Assembly (NCBI RefSeq): GCF_005280655.1
Contig: NZ_CP040058.1
Span: 901,001 to 965,000 of the forward strand
From: Anaerostipes rhamnosivorans
Lineage (GTDB): Bacteria > Bacillota > Clostridia > Lachnospirales > Lachnospiraceae
Direction: 5' to 3'
Length of the DNA: 64,000 bases
Positions 51,376 to 60,341 of the stretch are shown in pieces; the first letter of the stretch is position 1; each line of letters starts with the position of its first letter. Both the position numbers and the translations under genes were made by a program. The notes below the pieces were generated by a model that was not told where the DNA came from, searched no databases, and was given only the letters and a program-made list of their open reading frames with translations.

Positions 51376-53100
51376 ATGGAAAAATGGTTTATCAGCAAAA
51401 AGAAAGCAGATTTTGATCAGATCGGGAAGAAATTTGGCATCGATCCGGTGGTCGCCAGGCTGATCCGAAACCGGGATATCACAGATGAGGAAGAAATACG
51501 CCGTTATCTCTCAGGGACTCTTTCAGATATATCAGATCCGGCGGCCATGAAGGGAGTCAAAGAGGCATGCATACTGCTTCAGGAAGCCCTTAGATCAGGA
51601 ACGAAGATAAGGATCATCTCCGATTACGATGTGGACGGAGTGATTTCAAATTATATATTGTGGAGAAGTCTGAAAAATCTCGGAGGAACTGTGGATTACA
51701 CAATCCCCGACCGGATCCAGGACGGATACGGGATGAATACAGACATGGTGCTTCAAGCAAAAAAAGATGGCATCGGGCTGATCATCACCTGTGACAACGG
51801 GATCGCCGCATTTGAACCTGTGGCGGAGGCAAAAAAGCTCGGTATGAATGTTATTGTGACAGATCATCACGAGGTTCCGTATCAGATGGAGGACGGCCGG
51901 AAGCAGGAAATACTGCCGCCGGCAGATGCGGTAGTGGATCCAAAGCAGAAGGGGTGTGAGTATCCTTACAAGCAGCTGTGCGGAGCCGGAGTGGCATTCC
52001 AGCTTATGAGTGCACTTTACCGGGCAGAAGGCAGGGAGGAGAAAGAACTGGAGCCTCTGCTCTGTTTTCTGGCCATAGCAACTGTCTGCGATGTGGTAGA
52101 TCTCACGAAAGAGAACCGTATATTTGTCAGAGAAGGATTAAAGCGGATCGGATTTACAGAAAATATTGGGCTTCAGGCACTGTTAAAAGCACATAAGCTG
52201 GAAGATTCAGAAGTTAATTCTTATCATCTGGGATTTGTTATCGGTCCGTGCATTAATGCCAGCGGGCGCCTGGAGTCGGCAGAAAAGGTGTTGAAGCTGT
52301 TTCTTGAAACAGACCCAGATGAGGCGTTGGAGACAGCCCAGGAGTTAAAGGAACTCAATGACCAGAGAAAAGGAATGACCAATGACGGGGTCAGGGATGC
52401 CTTAGAACAGATCAGCCGGAATGGATATGATAGGGATAAGATACTGGTTATTTATCTGCCTGACTGCCATGAGAGCATCGCGGGCATCATTGCAGGCAGA
52501 GTGAAGGATAAACTGCATAAGCCGGTGTTTGTGCTGACCAAAGGCAGAGAAGGGATCAAGGGCTCTGGACGGTCCATTGAGACGTATCATATGTTTGAAG
52601 CCATGAACGAGGTGAAGGATGTATTTACCAGATTCGGAGGCCATGCCATGGCTGCTGGATGCTCTCTTCTTGATGAGTCTAAAGTGGATGAATTCCGGTT
52701 ACGGATCAATGAATGCTGCACACTTGGGCAGGAGGACTTTATAAAAAAGGTGACCATTGATGTGGATATGCCTGTTGATTATATCACTATGGGGCTGGTG
52801 CGACAGATGGCTGTGCTGGAGCCGTTCGGCAAGGAAAACAAAAGGCCTCTGTTTGCACACAGAAAACTTTTCATTGAAAGAATCCAGGTATTCGGCGATA
52901 ATAGAAATGTAATCCGGCTGTCACTTCAGAGTGACAGGGGAACAAGAATGACCGGAATGATCTTTGAAGAAGAAGAGTCATTCCGCCAGAAGATGGGAGA
53001 GGGAAAGCAGTACATCACTTGTACCTATTATCCGGACATTAACGTATACAGGGGAAATGAGAGCCTGCAGATACGGATACAGCATTACTTTTTTACATAG
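51376..53100 (+). CDS. recJ: Single-strand DNA-specific exonuclease RecJ
   Basis: RecJ degrades 5' single strands in recombination and mismatch repair. The 574-residue protein has the DHH-family motifs ISDYDVDGVISN near residue 79, TCDNGI, VTDHHEVP near 160, GAGVAFQLM and CDVVDL, then the DHHA1 motif GSGRSIETYHMFEAMNEV plus FGGHAMAAGCSL near 420. The length is typical for Firmicutes. The HAD gene follows 11 bases later. Confidence 0.93.
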   Translation: MEKWFISKKKADFDQIGKKFGIDPVVARLIRNRDITDEEEIRRYLSGTLSDISDPAAMKGVKEACILLQEALRSGTKIRIISDYDVDGVISNYILWRSLKNLGGTVDYTIPDRIQDGYGMNTDMVLQAKKDGIGLIITCDNGIAAFEPVAEAKKLGMNVIVTDHHEVPYQMEDGRKQEILPPADAVVDPKQKGCEYPYKQLCGAGVAFQLMSALYRAEGREEKELEPLLCFLAIATVCDVVDLTKENRIFVREGLKRIGFTENIGLQALLKAHKLEDSEVNSYHLGFVIGPCINASGRLESAEKVLKLFLETDPDEALETAQELKELNDQRKGMTNDGVRDALEQISRNGYDRDKILVIYLPDCHESIAGIIAGRVKDKLHKPVFVLTKGREGIKGSGRSIETYHMFEAMNEVKDVFTRFGGHAMAAGCSLLDESKVDEFRLRINECCTLGQEDFIKKVTIDVDMPVDYITMGLVRQMAVLEPFGKENKRPLFAHRKLFIERIQVFGDNRNVIRLSLQSDRGTRMTGMIFEEEESFRQKMGEGKQYITCTYYPDINVYRGNESLQIRIQHYFFT

Positions 53101-53111
53101 GGAGGACAGTT

Positions 53112-53939
53112 ATGAGCCAGATTAAGTTAGTAACCATGGATTTAGACGGAACTTTGCTGAATGACAAGAAGCAGATTTCTGAACACACAAGGGAAGTGCT
53201 TTCTGAGGCAGCGAGGAGAGGGGTTCACATTGTACCGGCCACAGGACGGATCTTTAAAGCCATTCCTGATTTTATCAGGGATATTGAAGGAATCCGCTAT
53301 GCCATCTGCTGCAATGGGGCAACCATTTATGATGCCTGGGAAGATAAGATCATATATAAGAACCATATACCGAAGGAGACCGTGCTAACTCTGATCCGTG
53401 CTCTTGCCCAGTGTAACTGCACCAGGGATATTTACAGGAACGGGCAGGGTTATATGGAAGAGAAATTTTATAATCATCTGGAGGATTTTGATATCAAAGG
53501 CCAGCAGAAGGATTTGATCTTGAGGACAAGGCAAAAGATCGATGATCTGGAGGCCTATGTGGAGGAAAACAGCGACGGAATAGAAAAGGTCAGTGCATTT
53601 TTCGGTGACTTGGAGGAGCGGAAACGTGTCATGAAGGAACTGGACGGCCTGGGTATCGCCAGTGTTTCAAGTGCGCTTTTTAACAACATTGAGATCACCC
53701 AGATAGGATGTGACAAGGGCGACGGGATCACCCAGCTTGCCAAGTATCTCTCCATACCGATGGAAGAGACGATGGCCTGCGGTGACGCTGCCAACGATAC
53801 CTATATGATCAAAGCCGCAGGCTTTGGAGTTGTAATGGAAAATGGAATGGACGAACTGAAAGAGATGGCAGATTTTGTGACAAAGTCCAACGAGGAAGAC
53901 GGAGTTGCCTGTGCCATTGAACGGTTTGTGCTGAACTAG
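53112..53939 (+). CDS. HAD-superfamily Cof-type phosphatase
   Basis: The 275-residue cytosolic phosphatase starts KLVTMDLDGTLLNDKKQIS (catalytic Asp pair DxD) with a C2 cap domain, then DKGDGITQLAKYL and MACGDAANDTYMIKAAGFGV near the end. It belongs to the Cof/YbjI-like group that acts on sugar phosphates, nucleotides or PLP; the substrate is not predictable. GGGAGGACAG precedes the ATG. It lies between recJ and sbcD in one probable operon. Confidence 0.9.
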   Translation: MSQIKLVTMDLDGTLLNDKKQISEHTREVLSEAARRGVHIVPATGRIFKAIPDFIRDIEGIRYAICCNGATIYDAWEDKIIYKNHIPKETVLTLIRALAQCNCTRDIYRNGQGYMEEKFYNHLEDFDIKGQQKDLILRTRQKIDDLEAYVEENSDGIEKVSAFFGDLEERKRVMKELDGLGIASVSSALFNNIEITQIGCDKGDGITQLAKYLSIPMEETMACGDAANDTYMIKAAGFGVVMENGMDELKEMADFVTKSNEEDGVACAIERFVLN

Positions 53940-53955
53940 AGGAGAGCAGAGCATT

Positions 53956-55092
53956 ATGCGTTTTTTGCATATGGCCGACCTGCATATCGGCAAGTCGGTA
54001 AACGGAATGAACTTAATAGAAGATCAGAGATATGTACTGACGCAGGTATTGGATCTGCTGAAAAAGGAGCCCGTTAACGGGCTCCTTTTGGCAGGCGATA
54101 TTTACGACAGGAGCATACCTCCCGCGGAGGCGGTCACATTGTTTGACTGGTTCCTGACGGAAGTTTCAGAGCTCTTGGTGCCTGTATTTGTTGTGGCAGG
54201 GAACCACGATTCAGGTGAGCGTCTGGAGTTTGGACAGAAGCTTTTCGGCCGGCAGAAGGTGTATGTGGAGGGGATTCTTAAAGAAGAGTTTCCAGCCATT
54301 GAAATGGAAGACGAGTACGGGACCTTGATCCTTCATCTGCTTCCGTATTTTAAGCCGGCGCAGGCAAAGGCTCTGTACCCAGATGATGAGATCCGAACAT
54401 ATGAGGAGGCCATGCGCGCTGTTTTAATGAGGCATCCAGTTGACCGGACAGCGAGGAATGTGCTGGTTACCCACCAATTTGTCACGGGGACAGAGCCGGT
54501 GAGACAGTCCGATTCAGAGCTCTCACTGAGTGTGGGCGGAGCGGACCAGGTATCTTATTCCCTGTTCGAGGATTATGATTATGTGGCACTGGGGCATATC
54601 CACGGCCCCCAGAGAGCGGGGAGGGACTCGGTCCGCTACAGCGGTTCTATTCTAAAGTACTCATTTTCTGAAGAATCCCATAAAAAATCTGTGACACTCA
54701 TCGAGCTAGAGCAAAAAGGAGAGGTCAATGTAACGACTTATCCGCTGACTCCTTTGCACGATATGCGCCGCATCAAAGGAAAGCTTGAGAATCTCTTGGA
54801 TCCGGAAGTTACTGGGGCGGCTGACTGTGAGGATTATATCAGTGCAGTGCTCACTGATGAGGAAGAACTGGCGGATCCTATGGAAAAGCTCCGTGCATCT
54901 TATCCCAACATCATGGAGCTTAATTTAGAAAAGAGACAGAGATCCGGCGGGAACGGCATATCGGCTGACGTCCGGGAGAAAACTCCTTTGGAACTGGGGG
55001 AAGCCTTTCTTTTGCTGACCAGCGGGGAGGCAGAAGAAAAGAGGATGGATTTTCTGAAACAGCTTTTGGAGGAAGGAGGTTCAGACAGATGA
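53956..55092 (+). CDS. sbcD: Exonuclease SbcD
   Basis: The 378-residue nuclease subunit of the SbcCD complex processes hairpins and blocked DNA ends. Calcineurin-like motifs are in order: MADLHIGKSV, LLLAGDIYDRS, VVAGNHDSGER, VTHQFVTG and LGHIHGPQ. The stop overlaps the sbcC start (ATGA), so the two subunits are translationally coupled. A perfect CCCGTTAAC..GTTAACGGG-like palindrome (GGAGCCCGTTAACGGGCTCC at 54066-54085) lies within the coding region. Confidence 0.95.
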   Translation: MRFLHMADLHIGKSVNGMNLIEDQRYVLTQVLDLLKKEPVNGLLLAGDIYDRSIPPAEAVTLFDWFLTEVSELLVPVFVVAGNHDSGERLEFGQKLFGRQKVYVEGILKEEFPAIEMEDEYGTLILHLLPYFKPAQAKALYPDDEIRTYEEAMRAVLMRHPVDRTARNVLVTHQFVTGTEPVRQSDSELSLSVGGADQVSYSLFEDYDYVALGHIHGPQRAGRDSVRYSGSILKYSFSEESHKKSVTLIELEQKGEVNVTTYPLTPLHDMRRIKGKLENLLDPEVTGAADCEDYISAVLTDEEELADPMEKLRASYPNIMELNLEKRQRSGGNGISADVREKTPLELGEAFLLLTSGEAEEKRMDFLKQLLEEGGSDR

Positions 55093-57620
55093 GACCATTG
55101 TTCCTTGAAATATGCGGCTGGGGTCCGTATCCAGAGAAAAACAAGATAGACTTTTCAAGGCTTCATGGAGGCCTCTTTCTGGTCACAGGGCCTACCGGCT
55201 CCGGCAAAACTACCATTTTTGACGCATTGACCTATGCTCTCTACGGGGAGGTCAGTGGAAGTGTCCGGACGAAGGAAAGCCTGAGGAGCGACTTTGCCTC
55301 ACAGAAGGAGGATACCTATGTGATCCTTGAGTTCTCCCACAGAAATAAAAAATACCGTGTGGAGAGGCATCCCAAATATATGAGGGCCAAAAAAAGAGGC
55401 TCCGGCATGACGGTCAAGAAGGAAGATGCAGTCCTGACACTGCCGGACGGAACGGTTAAGGCAGGTACAGCGAATGTCAATGAGGAATTATCCCGCCTTC
55501 TTTTGATCAACTATGATCAATTCCGCCAGATTTCCATGCTGGCTCAGGGAGAATTCCAAAAACTCCTGGTAGCCAGGTCCAGCGAACGGGTGGAGGTATT
55601 CCGCTCTATTTTTCATACTCAGATATACAAAAAGATTCAGGCACTGGCAGGAGAAAAGTCCAGGGTCCTGCTGGGTGAGATCCGTGAACTGACCAGCAAA
55701 ATGGAAGAGGCGGCAGAACTTTCAGAGGAAGAAGAGGAATACCGGGAGGCAAGAGAAAAAAAGGACTTTAAAGCCGTGGCTGCATATCTGGAGGAAGAAC
55801 TCAGAGAAAAGAAAAGGTTTGCAAAGAGGGCGGAGGAAAAGAGCAGACAGCAAAGAGATGAGTATGACTCAAAAAAACAGATTTTTGAACAGGCGGAGAA
55901 GATACAACAGGAGCTGGGGGAATTGACAGTCCAGATCAGCAGCCTGGAAAGGGAACTGTCGGAACTTACTGAAAAACAGCGAAAAATCAAACAGCAAAAA
56001 GAGGAGACGGAAAGTCTCAAAGCCTGTATGGATCAGAAAAAGGAACGGCTTGGTGTCTTAAAAGAGCTGCGGGGCCGTCTGGAACATTTTTGGCAGCTGA
56101 AAGCATCATATGAAGCACTGAGGGACCAGGAATCCGGGCAGATCAAAAGAGTGGAGGCGGCACGGCTGCAGAGATGGCTCCGTGCACAGGAAGAGACAAG
56201 ACGTTTCGGGGAAGAATATGAAAATATTGCCAGACAGTTTGAACAGGCTGAGGACCAGTACCGGAAAGCAGAGGAACACCGAAGGAAGGAACAGGAGGCC
56301 TATATGGATGTGCAGTCTGCATTTTATGCGGGAAGCATCGGCATTTTGGCAAAAGAACTGAAAGAAGGGCATCCCTGTCCCGTGTGCGGTTCTGTCTCTC
56401 ACCCAGATCCCGCTCAAATTCCTTTGGAAGTTCCTGACAGGCAGCAGGTGGAGGCCCAGAAGGAACTGGCGGAAAAAGCCGAAGAGAACCTTCACGGCTG
56501 GTATAAAAAGATGCTGGAGCTGAAGGAAAAGAAACACACGGCAAAAGCAGACTGGGAAAAAAGGCAGCAGGAACTGGGCAATGAGCCGGAATGCAGAGCG
56601 GTTACACAGACTGAGGTTATTTCTATGGAAAGGCTTTCTCTTGATGAGGAGGAAGAAAAGCTTGCCGAGATCAGGCAAAACACAGTGAAGACAGAAGGAC
56701 AGCTGAAAGCTTTCCAGACAGAACTGCAAATGTCAGACAGTGCAGAAAATATTCAAGAAGAGTATGACCGCCTGGAGGAAGAACTCCAGGAGTATGAAAG
56801 CAGGAAGGAGCGGCAAGACGCCGAGAGTATCGCGCTTGAGACAGCTCTTTCCAAGGCATGCACGCTGCTCGGTGAGCGTAGGATGTCCTTTGAGCAGAAG
56901 AAGAGGCAGAAGTCTGGCCTGGATCTGCAAAAGATAGAGAAAGACGAACTGAGAGACATGGAGGAAAGGATAAAAAGGTCAGAGGATGAGAGGGAGAGGC
57001 TTGCCGTGATCCTTCACCAAAGACAGCAGGCGCTCAAGTCACTGAAAGAGAAACAGAAAAAGAAAGAAATGCTGGAGGAAAGATACGGCATTGTAGGTGA
57101 CGTGGATCGGCTGCTAAAAGGGGATAACGGACTTCGCCTGACCTTTGAACAGTTTGTACTGATCACATACTTCCAAGATATTTTAAAGGCAGCAAACATA
57201 AGATTTTTAAAAATGACCGGGGGACGGTATGAGATGTTTCGCAGTGAGACCGTCACGGATGCTAGGAAAAAGGATAACTTAGAAATAGAGGTAATGGACT
57301 ATTACACAGGAAGGCGAAGGTCTGTGAAGACACTTTCCGGCGGAGAATCCTTTAAGGCGGCCCTCTGCCTGGCTCTGGGGCTTTCGGATATTATAAAGAA
57401 CAGTGCCGGCGGTATTGAGATCGAGGTGCTTTTTGTGGATGAGGGATTTGGTTCCCTGGACAGTGAATCCCTGGAACAGGCAGTGTCAGCGCTTCAGGAA
57501 CTTTCCGGAGCCAGCCGGATGATCGGGATCATCTCCCATGTTCCTGAACTTTCTGAGAGGGTTGAACAAAAAATTGTTGTCCGGAGGAAAAATATAGGGA
57601 GTATCATTGAGAATTTGTGA
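55089..57620 (+). CDS. sbcC: Exonuclease SbcC
   Basis: The 843-residue SMC-like ATPase partners SbcD. Walker A is TGPTGSGKTTIFDALTYALY near residue 33, then QFRQISMLAQGEFQKLL. Two long coiled coils (about 170-410 and 460-680) flank the zinc hook CPVCG. The C-terminal half has the signature TLSGGESFKAALCLALGLSD and Walker B/D-loop VLFVDEGFGSLDSESLEQ. The protein is shorter than E. coli SbcC but normal for Firmicutes. Confidence 0.95.
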   Translation: MRPLFLEICGWGPYPEKNKIDFSRLHGGLFLVTGPTGSGKTTIFDALTYALYGEVSGSVRTKESLRSDFASQKEDTYVILEFSHRNKKYRVERHPKYMRAKKRGSGMTVKKEDAVLTLPDGTVKAGTANVNEELSRLLLINYDQFRQISMLAQGEFQKLLVARSSERVEVFRSIFHTQIYKKIQALAGEKSRVLLGEIRELTSKMEEAAELSEEEEEYREAREKKDFKAVAAYLEEELREKKRFAKRAEEKSRQQRDEYDSKKQIFEQAEKIQQELGELTVQISSLERELSELTEKQRKIKQQKEETESLKACMDQKKERLGVLKELRGRLEHFWQLKASYEALRDQESGQIKRVEAARLQRWLRAQEETRRFGEEYENIARQFEQAEDQYRKAEEHRRKEQEAYMDVQSAFYAGSIGILAKELKEGHPCPVCGSVSHPDPAQIPLEVPDRQQVEAQKELAEKAEENLHGWYKKMLELKEKKHTAKADWEKRQQELGNEPECRAVTQTEVISMERLSLDEEEEKLAEIRQNTVKTEGQLKAFQTELQMSDSAENIQEEYDRLEEELQEYESRKERQDAESIALETALSKACTLLGERRMSFEQKKRQKSGLDLQKIEKDELRDMEERIKRSEDERERLAVILHQRQQALKSLKEKQKKKEMLEERYGIVGDVDRLLKGDNGLRLTFEQFVLITYFQDILKAANIRFLKMTGGRYEMFRSETVTDARKKDNLEIEVMDYYTGRRRSVKTLSGGESFKAALCLALGLSDIIKNSAGGIEIEVLFVDEGFGSLDSESLEQAVSALQELSGASRMIGIISHVPELSERVEQKIVVRRKNIGSIIENL

Positions 57621-57685
57621 GAAAAGGATTATAATGAACCTTGGGGGATGGAGAATAAATGAGTGAGCTAAGGAGTGAATACAGA

Positions 57686-58975
57686 ATGAACAAGCACATG
57701 AAATCCATCTGCTCTGCTGTACTCTGCGGCTGCCTTGTAGTGGGCAGCAATTCTTTTGCATATGGTGCAGAAGCAACGACAGCAGCAAAGACAACAGAAC
57801 AGAGCTCAGCAACAGAGCAGACAACGACCGCCGAGAGCACAACAACAGCTGCCGGGACAGAAGCCACAACTACGGCACAGCAACAGCAGGAGACTACGGC
57901 GCAGCAGCAGACGACTACCCATAAGGACAAGAAGACGGAGCAGAAGAAAAAAACGGCCAAGACTTCTAAGAAAAAAGCAAAAAAGATCAAACAGAAGAAC
58001 AAGGTCAAAAAGCTCAAAAAGGACAAAAAGCTTAAGGAAGAAAAAGTTGTCTCTAATATTATCCCGAAGGTCTACAATGACACACGCCTCAGTATGAAGG
58101 ATAAGAAGGAGACCATCGCAGGATTTATCTATTTTAACCAGGGAGATGCGGCATGGAACCAAAATGGCTACTGTATTAAAAGCAGCGGCTGCGGACCGAC
58201 TGCTATGGCAGTCTGCATCAGTTCGCTGACGAAGAAATGGGTGACTCCGCTGGATACGACCATCTGGGCATATGAGCATGGCTACTACAGCAATGCAGGT
58301 TCCGTTCATGAAGTGGTGCCGGCATTGGCAAAGAACTATCAGCTTGGATGCAACGGTCTGGGAACTGACTATAAAAAGATCCGGGATGCGCTGAAAAAGA
58401 AGCATCCGGTGGTAGGACTCATGGGTCCTGGATATTTTACCAAGGGCGGACATTTTATCGCACTGGTCGCTATTGATGACAAAGATCAGGTGACAGTGGC
58501 AGACGTGGGGAGCAGACAGCGCAGTACATACAAGTACCGTTTGAAAGATGTGATTGAACAGTCTAAGGCTGCATCTGCAGGAGGACCATTCTGGGAGATC
58601 TACAAACCAGGAAAGGCAGAGAAAGCGACACTGAAGGCGAAAAAAGCCAAGGCACAGGCGAAAGAGACTAAGGAACAGCTTCAGAAGAAGCACCGTTACA
58701 ATGATCTGAAAGCAGTGCTCTCTCAGGGACAGAGTGTTATTGTGCCGCTGAAACAGGGAGCCATCGTCTCCAAAGAAAGCTTTGTGACGCTGTTGGACAT
58801 TGACGCCGGGGATCAGGTATCGGTGGAGATCAAGGAAGAGGAGTCCAGGGAATATCCATTAAAGACTATCGTGGATGAACTTCAGACGAAAGCCATCGGC
58901 CAGACCTTCTGGGAGATGACACATCCAATGGAAAAAAGCCAGGGACCTACCCTCTCTGATTTCCTAAAGCAGTAA
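57686..58975 (+). CDS. Secreted C39-like cysteine peptidase family protein
   Basis: The 429-residue protein has a signal peptide (MKSICSAVLCGCLVVGSNSF, then AYGA), a Thr/Gln-rich stretch, a Lys-rich stretch (about residues 90-130) suited to wall binding, and a C39-like domain: Cys in SSGCGPTAMAVCISSL and His in TKGGHFIALVAIDDKDQV. A second C-terminal segment resembles the latter half of this domain (LKAVLSQGQSV, SFVTLLDIDAGDQV, GQTFWEMTHP against GGPFWEIYKP) without the His. Start at 57686 after AGGAG; an ATG at 57659 is less likely because the signal peptide would be displaced. Confidence 0.8.
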   Translation: MNKHMKSICSAVLCGCLVVGSNSFAYGAEATTAAKTTEQSSATEQTTTAESTTTAAGTEATTTAQQQQETTAQQQTTTHKDKKTEQKKKTAKTSKKKAKKIKQKNKVKKLKKDKKLKEEKVVSNIIPKVYNDTRLSMKDKKETIAGFIYFNQGDAAWNQNGYCIKSSGCGPTAMAVCISSLTKKWVTPLDTTIWAYEHGYYSNAGSVHEVVPALAKNYQLGCNGLGTDYKKIRDALKKKHPVVGLMGPGYFTKGGHFIALVAIDDKDQVTVADVGSRQRSTYKYRLKDVIEQSKAASAGGPFWEIYKPGKAEKATLKAKKAKAQAKETKEQLQKKHRYNDLKAVLSQGQSVIVPLKQGAIVSKESFVTLLDIDAGDQVSVEIKEEESREYPLKTIVDELQTKAIGQTFWEMTHPMEKSQGPTLSDFLKQ

Positions 58976-58986
58976 GAAATATAATG

Positions 58987-59028
58987 CAGCCCGAATCTCC
59001 AAAAGAACGGATTTTCGGGCTGTATTTT
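58987..59028 (+). terminator. Terminator of the C39-like gene
   Basis: CAGCCCGAATC pairs with GATTTTCGGGCTG (imperfect), followed by TATTTTTG. Confidence 0.75.
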
Positions 59029-59068
59029 TGGCTTTGGAAATTTTTTTAAAGAAATTTAAAAAAACTTG

Positions 59069-59097
59069 TTGACATTTTTCGCATTATTTTATATACT
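59069..59097 (+). promoter_or_regulatory. Promoter of the tRNA pair
   Basis: TTGACA at 59069-59074 and TATACT at 59092-59097 are separated by 17 bases, 20 bases before the first tRNA. Confidence 0.8.
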
Positions 59098-59116
59098 AGT
59101 TTTTGTCGCGAGACAA

Positions 59117-59189
59117 GGGATCATAGCTCAGCTGGGAGAGCATCTGCCTTACAAGCAGAGGGTCATAGGTTCGAGCCCTATTGGTCCCA
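59117..59189 (+). tRNA. tRNA-Val (anticodon TAC)
   Basis: The cloverleaf is complete: acceptor GGGATCA/TGGTCCC, D arm GCTC..GAGC, anticodon stem TCTGC/GCAGA with loop CTTACAA, and T arm ATAGG TTCGAGC CCTAT. The discriminator is A; CCA is not encoded. Confidence 0.95.
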
Positions 59190-59216
59190 TTCTTTATGCG
59201 ATACGCATAAAGATAT

Positions 59217-59290
59217 GGCGATGTAGCTCAGTTGGCTAGAGCATACGGTTCATACCCGTAGTGTCAGCAGTTCGAATCTGCTCATCGCTA
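59217..59290 (+). tRNA. tRNA-Met (anticodon CAT, elongator type)
   Basis: Acceptor GGCGATG/CATCGCT (with a terminal G-T pair), D arm GCTC..GAGC, anticodon stem TACGG/CCGTA with loop TTCATAC, T arm AGCAG TTCGAAT CTGCT. The overall sequence resembles Bacillus elongator tRNA-Met. A lysidine-modified tRNA-Ile with CAT is less likely. Confidence 0.92.
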
Positions 59291-59295
59291 TGAAA

Positions 59296-59330
59296 AGACA
59301 TGTTATGGTTATATAACATGTCTTTTTTTC
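59296..59330 (+). terminator. Terminator of the tRNA pair
   Basis: AGACATGTTAT pairs with ATAACATGTCT around GGTTAT, followed by a T run. Confidence 0.85.
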
Positions 59331-59366
59331 TGTGCAAAATTTTTTTGGATCTTGTATTAAATTATG

Positions 59367-59542
59367 AGTTTTTCTCCATTGTCTCCAGTCGGCTCTGGAA
59401 AGGCCTACTTCCGACAATGAAGAAAAAATTATCGTAGGTGGCGCCTTTTGTCTTGCAACAGGCATCTCTAGCAGACATTACGTCCATTTTCACCAGTTCG
59501 GAGGCCTTGCATTCGAAGGGACGTTAGTTTTTCTTCTTGAAG
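59367..59542 (-). repeat. Dispersed ~178-bp repeat, copy 2 (inverted)
   Basis: The reverse complement runs from CTTCAAGAAGAAAAACTAAC to GACAATGGAGAAAAACT and aligns end to end with 1363-1540. The palindromic end and GACAAAAGGCGCCACCT are well preserved; the centre near TGCTAGAGATGCC is more diverged. Confidence 0.75.
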
Positions 59543-59786
59543 TAAAGACTCGTAGGCGGTGCGCATTGCGCAGTGAGGCATTCTAAAAGTCGAACGGAAA
59601 TCATGTAGAAAAAGGATCAAATATCTTCTGGAGGAGCTGACCGACGAGACAGAAAAAAACTCATATCCACAGGGCGCACCGTATTTTATATCCTTCGGAT
59701 GGACGAGCTTTGCACGATAAGGTATAATAAAAAAAATGGTTTACGTTATAATATATACAGAATTATTTGAAAGCGAGGTATGGGAT
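59543..59786. repeat. Repeat mosaic upstream of ispF
   Basis: The region carries GAGGCATTCTAAAAGTCG (59575), AAATATCTTCTGGAGGAGCT (59612-59640, also at 1640), and one palindromic module at 59675-59728 (TATCCTTCGGATGGACGAGC, TTTG, CACGATAAGGTATA). No gene is present; GAGGTATGGG near 59776 provides the ribosome site of ispF. Confidence 0.55.
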
Positions 59787-60341
59787 ATGAGAGTGGGAAT
59801 GGGATATGATGTGCATAAATTGGTAGAAGGGCGCCCTTTGATCTTAGGAGGCGTGCATGTCCCATACGAGAAAGGGCTTCTGGGACACTCTGACGCAGAT
59901 GTGCTTTTGCATGCCATCAGTGATGCTCTGCTCGGAGCCGCGGCACTTGGAGACATCGGAAAGCATTTTCCGGACACGGATCCAAAGTACAAGGGTGCTG
60001 ACAGTATCGGGCTGTTAAAGGAAGTCAGGAGACTGGTGGAGGAAGAGTGTTATCTCATTGAAAACGTAGACGCTACTGTCATTGCGCAGAGGCCTAAGCT
60101 GGCGCCTTATATTGAGGAGATGGCAGAGAATATCGCAGAAGCTCTGGGTATCGGAAGGAAGCAGGTGAATGTAAAGGCGACCACAGAAGAACATCTGGGA
60201 TTTACAGGCGAAGGACTCGGCATCAGTGCCAATGCGGTGTGTATGCTGACACCGGTGGACAATTTTATCTATGAAGATGTTTTGAGGCCGGGAGGACAGA
60301 CAGGGTGCCAGGGATGCCCGGGCTGTCAGAAAGGGGAATAG
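59787..60341 (+). CDS. ispF: 2-C-methyl-D-erythritol 2,4-cyclodiphosphate synthase
   Basis: IspF forms the cyclodiphosphate of the methylerythritol phosphate isoprenoid pathway. The 184-residue protein starts [20 protein letters not shown] with metal ligands Asp 8 and His 10, then [30 protein letters not shown] and [19 protein letters not shown]. The family normally ends about residue 157; here a 27-residue tail follows, ending in [12 protein letters not shown]. Start at 59787, with GCGAGG about ten bases upstream. The acetyltransferase gene begins directly at its stop. Confidence 0.94.
   Translation: MRVGMGYDVHKLVEGRPLILGGVHVPYEKGLLGHSDADVLLHAISDALLGAAALGDIGKHFPDTDPKYKGADSIGLLKEVRRLVEEECYLIENVDATVIAQRPKLAPYIEEMAENIAEALGIGRKQVNVKATTEEHLGFTGEGLGISANAVCMLTPVDNFIYEDVLRPGGQTGCQGCPGCQKGE

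Noticed and set aside
57806..58693. Minus-strand 295-codon frame opposite the C39-like gene
   Set aside because: Shadow of the Lys/Thr-rich coding sequence, with Leu/Phe/Cys-rich composition and no ribosome site.
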